From: Pacificispira sp002696645
GTDB taxonomy: Bacteria > Pseudomonadota > Alphaproteobacteria > UBA8366 > Aestuariispiraceae
Assembly (NCBI RefSeq): GCF_048892425.1
Contig: NZ_JBLZHU010000004.1
Span: 62,001 to 126,000, forward strand
Reading direction: 5' to 3'
Length of the DNA stretch: 64,000 nt
Shown here: in pieces, positions 8,866 through 17,500 of the stretch
Numbering within the stretch: the first letter of the stretch is position 1
Layout of the letters: the number at the start of each line of letters is the position of its first letter
The notes under the pieces: model-generated
Database searches by the model: none
Seen by the model: only the letters and a program-made list of their open reading frames with translations
Told to the model about the DNA's origin: nothing
Position numbers and translations under genes: made by a program

Positions 8866-9432
8866 TTACCTTATATCTTCTCGTAGTTTTCCATAAATCA
8901 AAGAATCTATTCTATTACCTTCGAACAATATCTGCTTGCGTCTTGTTCCCTCTATAGCAAATCCATTATTCTCCAATACTTTCGATGACGCCACATTATT
9001 ACTGTAAGAACCGGCTGTAACCTTCATTAACCCCACTTCATTGAATGCTATCCCCACCACAGCATCGATAATCAGGGTTGCAATGCCTTTTCCCCAGTAT
9101 TCCTTATCACCGATGAAATAACTGATATCGGAAACAAGGTGATGAAAATTAATCGGTCCCAGCTTGATGTTACCAATATGCTTGGAATTGTAAAAAATGC
9201 CAAAAAGCACATCCGTTTCAGAATTAAGCTTGCTCAGAACAAATCCTTTAACGTCATCCATCGTATGCGTTAGGAACTTTTGCTCGGTAAATCTGGTGAT
9301 ATCATAGTCGTTCATCCAGCTTACATAGTCATGCGTAACCTGCTGCGGCTCCAGCGCCTTTAATGAAACGTTTTCATCCGACAGAACATACACTTTGCGC
9401 TTAATCGCTGATAATTTGATTACTTCAGCCAT
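8866..9432 (-). CDS. GNAT-family N-acetyltransferase (RimJ/RimL-like)
   Basis: 188 residues from ATG 9432 (GGGG about 9 nt upstream). Acetyl-CoA binding region is visible as YFIGDKEYWGKGIATLII, followed by VTAGSYSNNVASSKVLENNGF, the usual end of this subfamily. Sugar-nucleotide N-acetyltransferases such as those of pseudaminic/legionaminic acid pathways look like this, and the gene ends a surface-sugar operon, so amino-sugar acetylation is a reasonable inference. Base composition is clearly more AT-rich than its neighbours, suggesting separate acquisition. It is separated from the upstream methyltransferase by about 50 bp. Confidence 0.85.
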   Translation of the reverse strand: MAEVIKLSAIKRKVYVLSDENVSLKALEPQQVTHDYVSWMNDYDITRFTEQKFLTHTMDDVKGFVLSKLNSETDVLFGIFYNSKHIGNIKLGPINFHHLVSDISYFIGDKEYWGKGIATLIIDAVVGIAFNEVGLMKVTAGSYSNNVASSKVLENNGFAIEGTRRKQILFEGNRIDSLIYGKLREDIR

Positions 9433-9483
9433 CGCTGCAAACCCCAAACAGAATTAAACAGAACACTATCGCGCTACAGGGCA

Positions 9484-10281
9484 CTAATCAGCACCGGACC
9501 TCGCCTGATCCAAATAGGTCTGTGATTCTGCCTCAGCCAGATTGTGATAGGTTCCCACAGAGGGGCCCTTCTGAATTACAAGAAAATACTCGTAGAATCT
9601 CTCAGGGGGTTCCTCAACATATGTGAAACTTGCGAAATCGCCCCGTCTTGGAAAATAATAACTGGCCAGAATCTCATGCCCATTATCCGCCAATTGCGCC
9701 CTTAGCTTCGACACATCTGTGAAATAGTTTGGATGCCCCTTCCGTCGGGCGCCAATTTCCGCATCCAGGGCTGGCTTATCATCCTTGTGATAAAAGTGCC
9801 CCTTACCTGTTAAGTATAGATGCCCTCCCGGCTTTAGAACCCGCAACAACTCCCCCAAAGCTTCATTCTGATAGGTCGCATCAAATACGGCCAGGATCGC
9901 GACATTATCGAAAAAAGCATCCTCAAACGGCAGAGATTCCGCCTCACTGACCTGTATACTTTTAACATCCGGGTCGTCGGACCAGGCACGCATCGCTTCT
10001 GCAATCATGCTTTCAGAGATATCAACGCCACACACATCGAGCCCCATTGCTTTATAGAGCGGGAACATACGCCCCCAGGCACAGCCCACATCCAGAAGGG
10101 AACCTGCTCTTGTTGGGGTCTTGGCGAACACGCGTTCATAGACGGAATCATCTTCCGTCTTAGGGTCGCCCTGGATCACACTGCTGGTGCCCCCCTCGCT
10201 TGCCTCTTCGACGCGCTTCTTCCAGTAAGCCGTATATTGGGCATCCCAATAGCGCTTCCTGCTGCTTCTATCTCCGGTCAT
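9484..10281 (-). CDS. Class I SAM-dependent methyltransferase
   Basis: 265 residues. Motif I LLDVGCAWGR (about 62-71) binds S-adenosylmethionine, the acidic end of beta-2 reads CGVDIS, and the post-motif RVLKPGGHLYLTG is typical of small-molecule methyltransferases. Start ATG 10281 has GAGGAC 6 nt upstream. In this operon it may methylate the activated sugar or the glycan. The N-terminus is charged with no signal, so it acts in the cytoplasm. Target atom and substrate cannot be predicted. Confidence 0.87.
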   Translation of the reverse strand: MTGDRSSRKRYWDAQYTAYWKKRVEEASEGGTSSVIQGDPKTEDDSVYERVFAKTPTRAGSLLDVGCAWGRMFPLYKAMGLDVCGVDISESMIAEAMRAWSDDPDVKSIQVSEAESLPFEDAFFDNVAILAVFDATYQNEALGELLRVLKPGGHLYLTGKGHFYHKDDKPALDAEIGARRKGHPNYFTDVSKLRAQLADNGHEILASYYFPRRGDFASFTYVEEPPERFYEYFLVIQKGPSVGTYHNLAEAESQTYLDQARSGAD

Positions 10282-10332
10282 GATGTCCTCTTTACCTATG
10301 CTGTAACATGCGTTCTGGAACTCTCTCTGGCA

Positions 10333-11232
10333 TCACCAATCCCGCGGGTCCCGAAGATCTGCCGGAAAGGTGGTCATTGTTTCTCTTAGGGTTTCAATCG
10401 CGGTCTTGTCCATTTCATGTGCCGCGAGAAACGCCGTCTTAATTTCTTCCAACTGACTTGGGCGATTAACACCAATAACCATCGATGCAATACCCGGTAC
10501 TGTATCCACAGCAAACAGTGCGGCAGACAATTTTGATATGCCCAGATCAGCACAACACTGACCAAATTTGCTCAAGCACGGCAAAGCAGGCTCAAACAAT
10601 GCTGGCAAAGCTGCCGGTTCTCTGAGCAAGACGCCTTGCAGGAACACACTGCGTGCAAAAACCACGACGCCCTGAGCAGCCGCGGCGGCAATGATACCGG
10701 CGTCAACAAACCGTTGGTCTGCAAGGCTTATCGGTATTTGCAACGCCCCTAAATCTGGTACGGACAAAGCATCTTCTGCTTCTGATAGTGTATAGACAGA
10801 TGCGCCGAAACAATCAATTTGTCCTGCAGATTGCAGGGCGCGCAGCGTATCTTGTATTTCCGGTCTCATAATATCGGGTGCATGATGGGCAAGGTAATAT
10901 CGGAACGGGGCCCCGCCCAATGCAGCCTGACTCTCAGCATAGTATTGCCGCAGCGCCTGTGCCCCGGAAACCGCATCCGCAGGAAGCTCTGGAAACTTGG
11001 TCGCGATGGCCAGCGGAAGAGTCGTTTTGCCCAGCCAACGGCCGATACGCTCTTCTGAAAGTCCGTAAGTACGGGCCGTATCCACCGCGTTGATGCCCGC
11101 TTCCCATGCAGCCGAAAGCAGGTCTTGGGTTTCCACCTCATTGGGCATTGGTGACGTTGGAACCGCACCATAGGGCAACCCCAATTGAACAGCCCCAAGG
11201 GTGATCCGGGATACGTCAAATGTGTCGGTCAT
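10333..11232 (-). CDS. Aldo/keto reductase
   Basis: 299-residue TIM-barrel oxidoreductase. The catalytic tetrad is visible: Asp51 and Tyr56 (context AVDTARTYGLSEERIG), Lys79 (IATKFPEL) and His116/117 (YLAHHAPD). Its ATG overlaps the stop of the upstream gene (ATGA, 11229-11232), so it is translationally coupled within the surface-sugar operon. It is likely to reduce a keto-sugar or related intermediate with NAD(P)H. Homologues paired with a cytidylyltransferase occur in surface polysaccharide clusters, but the substrate here is unknown. Confidence 0.88.
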   Translation of the reverse strand: MTDTFDVSRITLGAVQLGLPYGAVPTSPMPNEVETQDLLSAAWEAGINAVDTARTYGLSEERIGRWLGKTTLPLAIATKFPELPADAVSGAQALRQYYAESQAALGGAPFRYYLAHHAPDIMRPEIQDTLRALQSAGQIDCFGASVYTLSEAEDALSVPDLGALQIPISLADQRFVDAGIIAAAAAQGVVVFARSVFLQGVLLREPAALPALFEPALPCLSKFGQCCADLGISKLSAALFAVDTVPGIASMVIGVNRPSQLEEIKTAFLAAHEMDKTAIETLRETMTTFPADLRDPRDW

Positions 11233-12377
11233 TGGGCATAACCCTGTGACAGGTCGGACAGTATCGTTTCCACGACAACACTGGACGGATCGCGATCAGG
11301 AACCGTCAAAGCACGCGCCCTTTCCCAGCACATCCGGCGTTCCGTTAAGGATGCCGCTGTCTGCAAAGCGACAGATAATTGAGAGACCTCATACACCCCT
11401 TGCCCAAAGCCATGTTGTACGCTCCAGGGCCCTTTTGTTAAACCGCCAACAGCACAGAGGCGCACCATATCAGCCTCAAACAACAGATGCACCGCTCCGC
11501 CCAGCGGATCCTTTGCGACACGATTTAGATAAATCAAATCCGTGCTGATGGTGGAATAGCAACTGATTACCAAATCACATCCACATAATGGGCCTTCAAC
11601 CGCCAGCGCCAACGGATCTTCGTGCACGATGGTCCCTGCAGCGTCATTCAGGGCCGCAAGGGTGTTTGCCCGGTCCACCTTGTTCTCTTTCGGGTGCGCA
11701 CGATAGACAACATGATCGATTACAGGGTCCGCAAGATCGCGAAGCGCAGATACTGCAGCACACAAACTGTTGCGATACCCCGGTTCCTGATTAAGGGGTT
11801 GACCAAACAGCACTGCGGTCGTGCCGTGACAGCCCATGGCCTGACGCCATTGTTGCGCCAGCTGTTCAGGGTGAAGGGCGCGATACCGCTCAACCTGGGG
11901 CGGCCCAATATCTATGCAGCGTGCCGTCTCTTCACTTTCCAGGAAATCAATGCCGGCGACGAATTGCGTGCGCGCGCGACTATCGAATCCGGGAACAATA
12001 TAGCCTGGCGGATCCTGAATGCTGTAGCTTGGAATATCACCGGCATGCGCCAACAGCGCCTCGTCTATTCCAATACCTGGCGAGGATAGGCCTGCCAGCA
12101 ACACATCCGGCTGCACCTTATCCAGAATCTCTCGCGCCTCTGCCAGCAATTCGGCAGCCCCCCCATCATCCCTGTGATTGAGGGGAGCAGATTGTACCTG
12201 CACGACATTCAACGACTCTTTTTGAAAAATCTCATAGGCCGGGTTTTGCGCAACAACATGTACGGTAACAGTCGACAATCCAGCCAAGTGCCTGACGACG
12301 GGCACCAGGGCGAGAGCAGCACTTGGATCACGGGCAGAAACCAGAATTACCCCTGACTTGGCCAAGCCAGCTACCAC
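11229..12377 (-). CDS. Unknown protein, possibly GT-B-fold glycosyltransferase-like
   Basis: 382 residues from a GTG at 12377 (G-rich stretch GGGGGA 9 nt upstream, stop of the preceding gene inside the start). An ATG at 12407 would add ten residues and overlap the upstream gene by 37 bp without a ribosome site. I do not recognise the family. Visible features are a Rossmann-like N-terminus (GVILVSARDPSAALALVPVV), a central VVYRAHPKENK, and near residue 280 CDLVISCYSTISTDLIYL, a pattern reminiscent of GT-B enzymes and UDP-sugar 2-epimerases where a donor nucleotide is held. There is no membrane segment. Context in a surface-sugar operon supports, but does not prove, a sugar transferase or related role. 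Confidence 0.7.
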   Translation of the reverse strand: MVAGLAKSGVILVSARDPSAALALVPVVRHLAGLSTVTVHVVAQNPAYEIFQKESLNVVQVQSAPLNHRDDGGAAELLAEAREILDKVQPDVLLAGLSSPGIGIDEALLAHAGDIPSYSIQDPPGYIVPGFDSRARTQFVAGIDFLESEETARCIDIGPPQVERYRALHPEQLAQQWRQAMGCHGTTAVLFGQPLNQEPGYRNSLCAAVSALRDLADPVIDHVVYRAHPKENKVDRANTLAALNDAAGTIVHEDPLALAVEGPLCGCDLVISCYSTISTDLIYLNRVAKDPLGGAVHLLFEADMVRLCAVGGLTKGPWSVQHGFGQGVYEVSQLSVALQTAASLTERRMCWERARALTVPDRDPSSVVVETILSDLSQGYAQ

Positions 12378-13216
12378 GCGCTTAATCCCCCGTCGATGGC
12401 AAGACATTGGCCCGTGACATAACTGGCCGCATCAGAGGCGAGATAGAGCACGCCGCCCACGATTTCATGACGATTCGCCATTCGACCCATAGGCACACGA
12501 GCGCCATAGCGTTGGGCAAAAATGTCATTCTCGCCGGTGAACACGCCGCCGGGGGCAATGCTGTTTACCCGGATATTGTGCTTACTAAGATTGGCGGCCA
12601 TCCAGCGTGTCATACCAATCACCCCAGCCTTTGCAGCCGAGTAACTAACGGGATTATTGATATTATTGCCGCGATACATAGCGCCTTCATAAATACGTTC
12701 ATCCGAAGAAAGCAGGCCATAAATCGACGAAATCTGTATGATGGAACCGCCGCTTCCTTGTGCAATCATCTGGCGCACAGTCTCTCGCGCCATCAGGAAC
12801 ATGCCATCCAGGGTTACGCCCATTTGCCGCCGCCATTCCTCAAGACTGAATGACTCAAAAGGCGCAAAGAACTCTGCCGGATCGGCGACGGGAGCTGCCG
12901 CATTATTAATCAGAATATCCACCTTGCCAAAGTGAGAAACAGCCTTCTCCACCACAGCCCGTGCATCCTTCTCAACAGCTACATCAGCACGCTGGAACAC
13001 AGCCTGGCCTTTGCGGCGCTGGTCAAGGGCCGCAATCAGCTCCTCGCCCCGTGCAACGTCGATATCCGCGATTACAACACGCGCGCCATTCGAAACAAGA
13101 CCATGCGCGAAACCTTCCCCAAGCGCACCAGCGCCGCCTGTAATGATCGCGACGCGGTCGGTAAGATCAAACAGACGTGCGCTCTCAAATTCTGACCAGC
13201 TTGGCTCATTACTCAT
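12371..13216 (-). CDS. Short-chain dehydrogenase/reductase
   Basis: 281-residue classical SDR. The cofactor motif TGGAGALGEG is at about 26-35, NNAA at 104-107, and the catalytic Ser163/164, Tyr192 and Lys196 (context VSYSAAKAG). The ATG at 13216 overlaps the stop of the cytidylyltransferase (ATGA), with GGAG about 8 nt upstream, which settles the start over an in-frame upstream alternative. It probably oxidises or reduces a sugar intermediate. The C-terminus YVTGQCLAIDGGLSAW is the standard SDR ending, so the protein is complete. Confidence 0.9.
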   Translation of the reverse strand: MSNEPSWSEFESARLFDLTDRVAIITGGAGALGEGFAHGLVSNGARVVIADIDVARGEELIAALDQRRKGQAVFQRADVAVEKDARAVVEKAVSHFGKVDILINNAAAPVADPAEFFAPFESFSLEEWRRQMGVTLDGMFLMARETVRQMIAQGSGGSIIQISSIYGLLSSDERIYEGAMYRGNNINNPVSYSAAKAGVIGMTRWMAANLSKHNIRVNSIAPGGVFTGENDIFAQRYGARVPMGRMANRHEIVGGVLYLASDAASYVTGQCLAIDGGLSAW

Positions 13217-13932
13217 TTGTCCGTCTCCAATCGCGTCGCCAGAAAAGTTGCAATCATCCAATCCAGCTCTGAATCAATATCCAGAGAACGCTCCTCAGGC
13301 ATCACAAACACCCGGGTATCGTCTGTGAAAACCGGTGCATCTGGAAAAAATACATCCCGCCTCCATACATAGATAGACGCGTTCATATCATATGTTTTCG
13401 GCGCATCCTGCCGCCTCAACACCGCCTCTTTCAAGGGCTTGATCAAGTGGGCTGGACCGTCACCGATCGTTTCAACCATATTGAAATAAGGCGACCGGCG
13501 AGACGGGGTGACAGAGAATACATTTTTTGCACCGGTCCTGTTCAAAAGCGCGATGGCCCCCGCGATATCGTCGCTGGTCCTGAACGGAGCCGTGACATCC
13601 AGGTCCGTGAAGGTGTCAAAGCGTATGCCCATCTGTTCCTCTGCCTGACGCGCGCAATGGACGATCGCCGGGCTCTTATCAGCCTGATCCGTGGCCAGCT
13701 CTGCTGGACGGTCAACCGCCAAATCCGCCCCGGCATCCATCGCCGCCTGCAATATCCCTTGGGAGTCACTGCTGACGGCAATGCCGGTGAACAAGCCGCT
13801 GGCACGCGCTTGCCGGACAGTGCGCTCAATCAAGGATATGCCATTCAGGGGCCGAAGGTTTTTGTTGGGCACTCCTTTAGAGCCGCCCCGGGCACATATC
13901 GTACAAAGATGTTTGGTCAAACTGTTATCCAC
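13213..13932 (-). CDS. CMP-sugar synthetase (acylneuraminate cytidylyltransferase family)
   Basis: 239 residues. The nucleotide-binding loop CARGGSKGVPNKN (about 13-25) is diagnostic for NeuA/PseF/LegF/KdsB-type enzymes, which activate a 2-keto sugar acid with CTP. The metal-site region LDVTAPFR and C-terminal DIDSELDW agree with NeuA-like members. It overlaps the SGNH-like gene by 8 bp and the SDR by 4 bp. No NeuB-type condensing synthase is present in the window, so the sugar acid must be made elsewhere, or the enzyme acts on a different substrate. Confidence 0.88.
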   Translation of the reverse strand: MDNSLTKHLCTICARGGSKGVPNKNLRPLNGISLIERTVRQARASGLFTGIAVSSDSQGILQAAMDAGADLAVDRPAELATDQADKSPAIVHCARQAEEQMGIRFDTFTDLDVTAPFRTSDDIAGAIALLNRTGAKNVFSVTPSRRSPYFNMVETIGDGPAHLIKPLKEAVLRRQDAPKTYDMNASIYVWRRDVFFPDAPVFTDDTRVFVMPEERSLDIDSELDWMIATFLATRLETDK

Positions 13933-15130
13933 TTTTCATGACACCGGTTTTCGGGCAACCCAACCCCAAAAAATCCACTTCCCGCTCTGTCGGGCGGCGA
14001 TAGATATCCAAAGCCATAGCCCGCCCCGAACAGCAATCAATCATTGCGTGGAGCAGATCAAGATCCAAGGCGCTGGACATTGAAGACTCTGCCCGTGCAA
14101 TTGCCAGCAGCATCCGCGCGAAGACTAGCTGACCGCCGTGATATCCATCCAGAAATTCACAATCTTCTGCATCAAGCAGCGCAGGGTTCAGAAAATCAAA
14201 GTGATGCTGGTTGAGCTTTGTCATAAACTCCTGGAAGGCCCACACAGTAGCAAACCGTTCAGGCGCGTCGCGCATCGCCTTATAGACTGTTGGCGCGACA
14301 GGCGGCATCACGGTTATGACGGTGGTCCCGGCCTCCTCTAACCGCCGGATGGACTCGTATATGCGCTTAAGGCGCTCCAGATCAACCTGCTCTCCATCCC
14401 AATCCTCAAATGCTTCTGAAAGACTGATGGCGAAACCCACATCCCGGGCGGGAGACCTGCCATAGACCGTTTCTTGATCACTGCGAGAGCCGTCTGGCGC
14501 AAATCCGGTCCCTCGGGTGAGGCCGCGGATCCCAAGCACAGGAACATTTCCGTAAAGGGGAGGATCATCGGCCACCAATGTCCTCACGACCTCAGTCAGG
14601 GTTAACTTGCCTTCTACCAACCATTTCAATGGTGCCAGTAACGCTTCTGGACTTAAGCGTTGCGGCGGGGCGATATCGGTCGGAGAGACAGCTTCGTATG
14701 TCTCTGCATTGAGCCACCAGAAATCCAACATCATGACGACAATTTTCGGCGCGCCTGAAGCCAGAATGTCGTCAACGGCAATCTCTAAATGACGGGTCGA
14801 ATTGGCCATGCGTCCCAAATTGGTGAAGGGGACACGAAACATTTGCTGCACGGCAGGCAGTGCACGCGACGAGCCAAGCATGACTAATTCAGCAGGACGG
14901 TTCAACAAAAGCACCTGCTTATAGGGGTGATCATCACTGTAAATGGCGGTGCCATACAGGGCATTTTGTTCTTCCTGTATCCCGACAATACTTTCAAGGG
15001 ACCGCAACTCTCCCGAGCGCCACAGAAACAGGGCACTGACCAGTACCGCGAAGAAAAGCAGGACCAAAGGCAGAGCCCAGAACATCAAATAGCGCTTTGC
15101 AGCACTGTTTGGCAAAAGGTCAGAATGCAT
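13925..15130 (-). CDS. Membrane-anchored SGNH-hydrolase-like protein, MBOAT partner
   Basis: 401 residues from ATG 15130, overlapping the MBOAT gene by 11 bp, with AGGAG 12 nt upstream. One N-terminal membrane anchor (about 15-36) is followed by an extracytoplasmic domain. The block VMLGSSRALP (Ser near 87) and DGYHGG near the C-terminus match the nucleophile and Asp-x-x-His ends of SGNH-like acyltransferases such as the AlgJ/AlgX/DltD groups. Such proteins take an acyl group moved across the membrane by an MBOAT partner and place it on a glycan. The adjacent MBOAT gene fits this pairing. Catalytic roles are inferred from motif position only. Confidence 0.75.
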   Translation of the reverse strand: MHSDLLPNSAAKRYLMFWALPLVLLFFAVLVSALFLWRSGELRSLESIVGIQEEQNALYGTAIYSDDHPYKQVLLLNRPAELVMLGSSRALPAVQQMFRVPFTNLGRMANSTRHLEIAVDDILASGAPKIVVMMLDFWWLNAETYEAVSPTDIAPPQRLSPEALLAPLKWLVEGKLTLTEVVRTLVADDPPLYGNVPVLGIRGLTRGTGFAPDGSRSDQETVYGRSPARDVGFAISLSEAFEDWDGEQVDLERLKRIYESIRRLEEAGTTVITVMPPVAPTVYKAMRDAPERFATVWAFQEFMTKLNQHHFDFLNPALLDAEDCEFLDGYHGGQLVFARMLLAIARAESSMSSALDLDLLHAMIDCCSGRAMALDIYRRPTEREVDFLGLGCPKTGVMKSG

Positions 15131-16640
15131 AATACAAAAACTCTCCTGCACTGTTCATATAGTAAAGTGCCAGGATAAAGGTGGCACTGATTCCCAATGC
15201 CCAGAGCGGCAAAGGACGCCACCCCGGCAGTGTCGGCCTGTCAGTGCACGGTCCGCCTTCGAACGTGTATCCGATGAATTTTACGCTGTTGGGCAACAAC
15301 CATACAACAGCCAGTAAACCAGCGAAAACCATGAGCTGGTTTACGCCATGGAACAGGTGCGTATCGACAAATTGTATGTCCAGCCCCGCGACAAGAGGCA
15401 ACAATGCCCCGAACCTGTCGGCGTAATTCTCTGGTAAGGCGATGCCGTTCAGACCAACCATGCCACGCCAAATCTCCACTGCAGATTCCATGTTTCCGGC
15501 GCGGAATGGCACCCAGGCAAAGATCACGAACACAAAAGTCAATAAAATGCTAAATTGGGCGGGAAGCCTGAACCGCGTCAAGCGAGTCCAGGCGCGATTG
15601 AGCATAAGTGCGACACCATGAAGTCCCCCCCAAACAACGAAGCTCCACCCAGCCCCGTGCCATAGGCCGCCCAGGAGCATCACAATCATTAGATTCACAT
15701 ATTGTCTTGGCCGACCCTTCTTATTGCCACCAAGGGGGATGTACAGATAGTCCCGAAGAAAAGAAGAAAGCGTGATATGCCAGCGACGCCAAAAATCAGT
15801 GATGCTGACAGCTTTATAGGGTGACAAAAAATTGATCGGCAATCTTAAACCAAAAATCAGTCCCAAGCCGATGGCCATGTCAGAATATCCCGAAAAATCG
15901 AAATAGATCTGGAACGTGTAAGAGATTGCCCCCGTCCAACTCTCAAGCAAAGGCAGATCAATCCCCTGTGATGCGGCATCAAAGACTGGCGTAGACCACT
16001 TGGCGATCTGGTCTGCAAACAAAACTTTCTTCGCAAGACCTAAGGTGAAGATCGTAACGCCCGCCGCAACCAAGGGCGCCTTGTATAAACCTGCAAGGCC
16101 GTGTCGCACCTGCTGCATGAAACCACGATGGTGGACGATGGGGCCCGCGATCAGCTGAGGAAAGAAGCTGATAAACAGCAAATACATGGGGAAGGATGAC
16201 TCTGCCTCGGTCCCGTCATGCACATCAATCAAATATGCGATTTGCTGAAAAGTGAAAAAGGATATGCCGATAGGCAACAGCACATTAAGCAGCGGAAATT
16301 CCGTCGCCAGAAGGGAGTTCACACTGGCGAGCAAGAAATCCACATATTTAAAGTAACCAAGCAGACCTAAATTGAAAACAATGCCACCAACCAATAATGA
16401 CTTCTGACCTGGATCTTTTCGGATGGCGCGATGTTCAAGGGCTCTGGCAATATGGAAGTTAACAATCGCCGAGATCAGGATCAGCGCCAGATATCGCCAA
16501 TCGTACCAGGCGTAGAATCCAAGAGATGCGATCACGAGAACATAGCATCTGGAAAGTGAACCTGCCCTTTGAAGGGCAGCCAAAACCACCAATAAAACCG
16601 GCAAAAAAATCAGAAGAAAGGGATAGCTGGAGAAAATCAT
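15120..16640 (-). CDS. MBOAT-family O-acyltransferase (AlgI-like)
   Basis: 506-residue polytopic inner-membrane protein with roughly ten hydrophobic segments. Signature features are PIGISFFTFQQIAYLIDV, the sequence FWRRWHITLSSFLRDYLYIP and the conserved GGLWHGAGWSF containing His328, with His341 following. This is the AlgI/PatA-type family that passes acetyl groups from acetyl-CoA across the membrane for glycan O-acetylation. It is the first gene of the eight-gene operon ending at 8866. The 5' ATG at 16640 has no strong ribosome site. A surface polysaccharide or lipopolysaccharide is the presumed acceptor. Confidence 0.92.
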   Translation of the reverse strand: MIFSSYPFLLIFLPVLLVVLAALQRAGSLSRCYVLVIASLGFYAWYDWRYLALILISAIVNFHIARALEHRAIRKDPGQKSLLVGGIVFNLGLLGYFKYVDFLLASVNSLLATEFPLLNVLLPIGISFFTFQQIAYLIDVHDGTEAESSFPMYLLFISFFPQLIAGPIVHHRGFMQQVRHGLAGLYKAPLVAAGVTIFTLGLAKKVLFADQIAKWSTPVFDAASQGIDLPLLESWTGAISYTFQIYFDFSGYSDMAIGLGLIFGLRLPINFLSPYKAVSITDFWRRWHITLSSFLRDYLYIPLGGNKKGRPRQYVNLMIVMLLGGLWHGAGWSFVVWGGLHGVALMLNRAWTRLTRFRLPAQFSILLTFVFVIFAWVPFRAGNMESAVEIWRGMVGLNGIALPENYADRFGALLPLVAGLDIQFVDTHLFHGVNQLMVFAGLLAVVWLLPNSVKFIGYTFEGGPCTDRPTLPGWRPLPLWALGISATFILALYYMNSAGEFLYYAF

Positions 16641-17315
16641 GTGTTAAAACATTGCGCGTACATTCTGCCCCACAATCCAATAACTCAATCGCAGCAAATC
16701 CTGGAATTTTGTCAGGATACTCCCCGCTTATTCTGGCGTGTATACATAAATGGTGTGGCCTTCGCAAGGCGCTTCAATTAAGGCGCTTCAATTGATGTTG
16801 TGACCTGATACGCAGGGGCACTCACGTCCTTCAGGCCACTCGCCTTATGGAGAAACCAGTCGATGGCATAGGTGAAAAACCTTATAAGCAACGCGATGGC
16901 GAAAGCTGGGAAGATTGAAATTTCTTAGTCATCATGGCGGATAAACTGACGGTGGAAAGGACCGGCACCTATGGCGAGCCTGGCAATCTTCGAAGGGCGG
17001 CAGCCGGAAGACCTATCGACGAGCAGGCTAATCGCCATGACCGACCTGCCGCTCGACTGGGTCGAGCAGCGCCAAGTTCTCGGCTTTGCTTGAGCCAGCA
17101 ACTTCCCTGCATCATCTCTGCATCACAAAACCGTAAAGACGCACTGACCCTTAGGGCCGCAGAGACGGTTTCAGTAATTCATGTCAAATCTAGCGAGCAA
17201 AACGTCTCTTGAGACTCGTGTCGACACGCTCCACTGACACAAGGGTTTGAAAAGACGCTGAAATTCGGCCACCGTCTCCATGATACTCGTACTGCATTGA
17301 AATAAAATGGGAAGC
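16641..17315. other. Intergenic region, no convincing gene
   Basis: About 675 bp between the MBOAT gene and tRNA-Ser. It should hold the promoter of the surface-sugar operon. A 40-codon frame at 16971-17093 (start MASLAIFEGRQ, including MTDLPLDWVEQ) reads like a fragment of a protein but has no ribosome site and no recognised family. A 14-bp tandem duplication lies at 16766-16793. No hairpin with a U-tract was seen. Confidence 0.5.
16766..16793. repeat. Perfect 14-bp tandem duplication
   Basis: AAGGCGCTTCAATT occurs twice in direct contact, at 16766-16779 and 16780-16793, about 130 bp upstream of the MBOAT start. It could be a slippage duplication or a doubled binding site. Nothing else supports a function. 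Confidence 0.7.
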
Positions 17316-17403
17316 TGGCGGAGGGAGGGGGACTCGAACCCCCGCAACCCTTATCAGGTTGACGGATTAGCAATCCGCTGCATTACCGCTCTGCCATCCC
17401 TCC
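17316..17403 (-). tRNA. tRNA-Ser (anticodon GCU)
   Basis: Reads AGC/AGU serine codons. The acceptor stem pairs GGAGGGA with TCCCTCC, the discriminator is G and the 3' CCA is encoded (17316-17318). The anticodon loop carries GCT (17369-17371 on the complementary strand). The long variable arm typical of class II serine tRNAs contains AACCTGATAAGGGTT, and the T-loop reads TTCGAGT. Length is 88 nt including CCA. Confidence 0.97.
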
Positions 17404-17500
17404 GCATTTGGGATCGACTGGATCGATCAGCGCAGCGGGAGATAGCGGGTTGGAGGGGGGCTTGTCAATGCGATATGGGCTGTGATCTGCAATCACTTTG

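Noticed and set aside
16934..17212. 92-codon plus-strand frame before tRNA-Ser
   Set aside because: No ribosome site, no domain, and atypical amino acid composition for a real protein.
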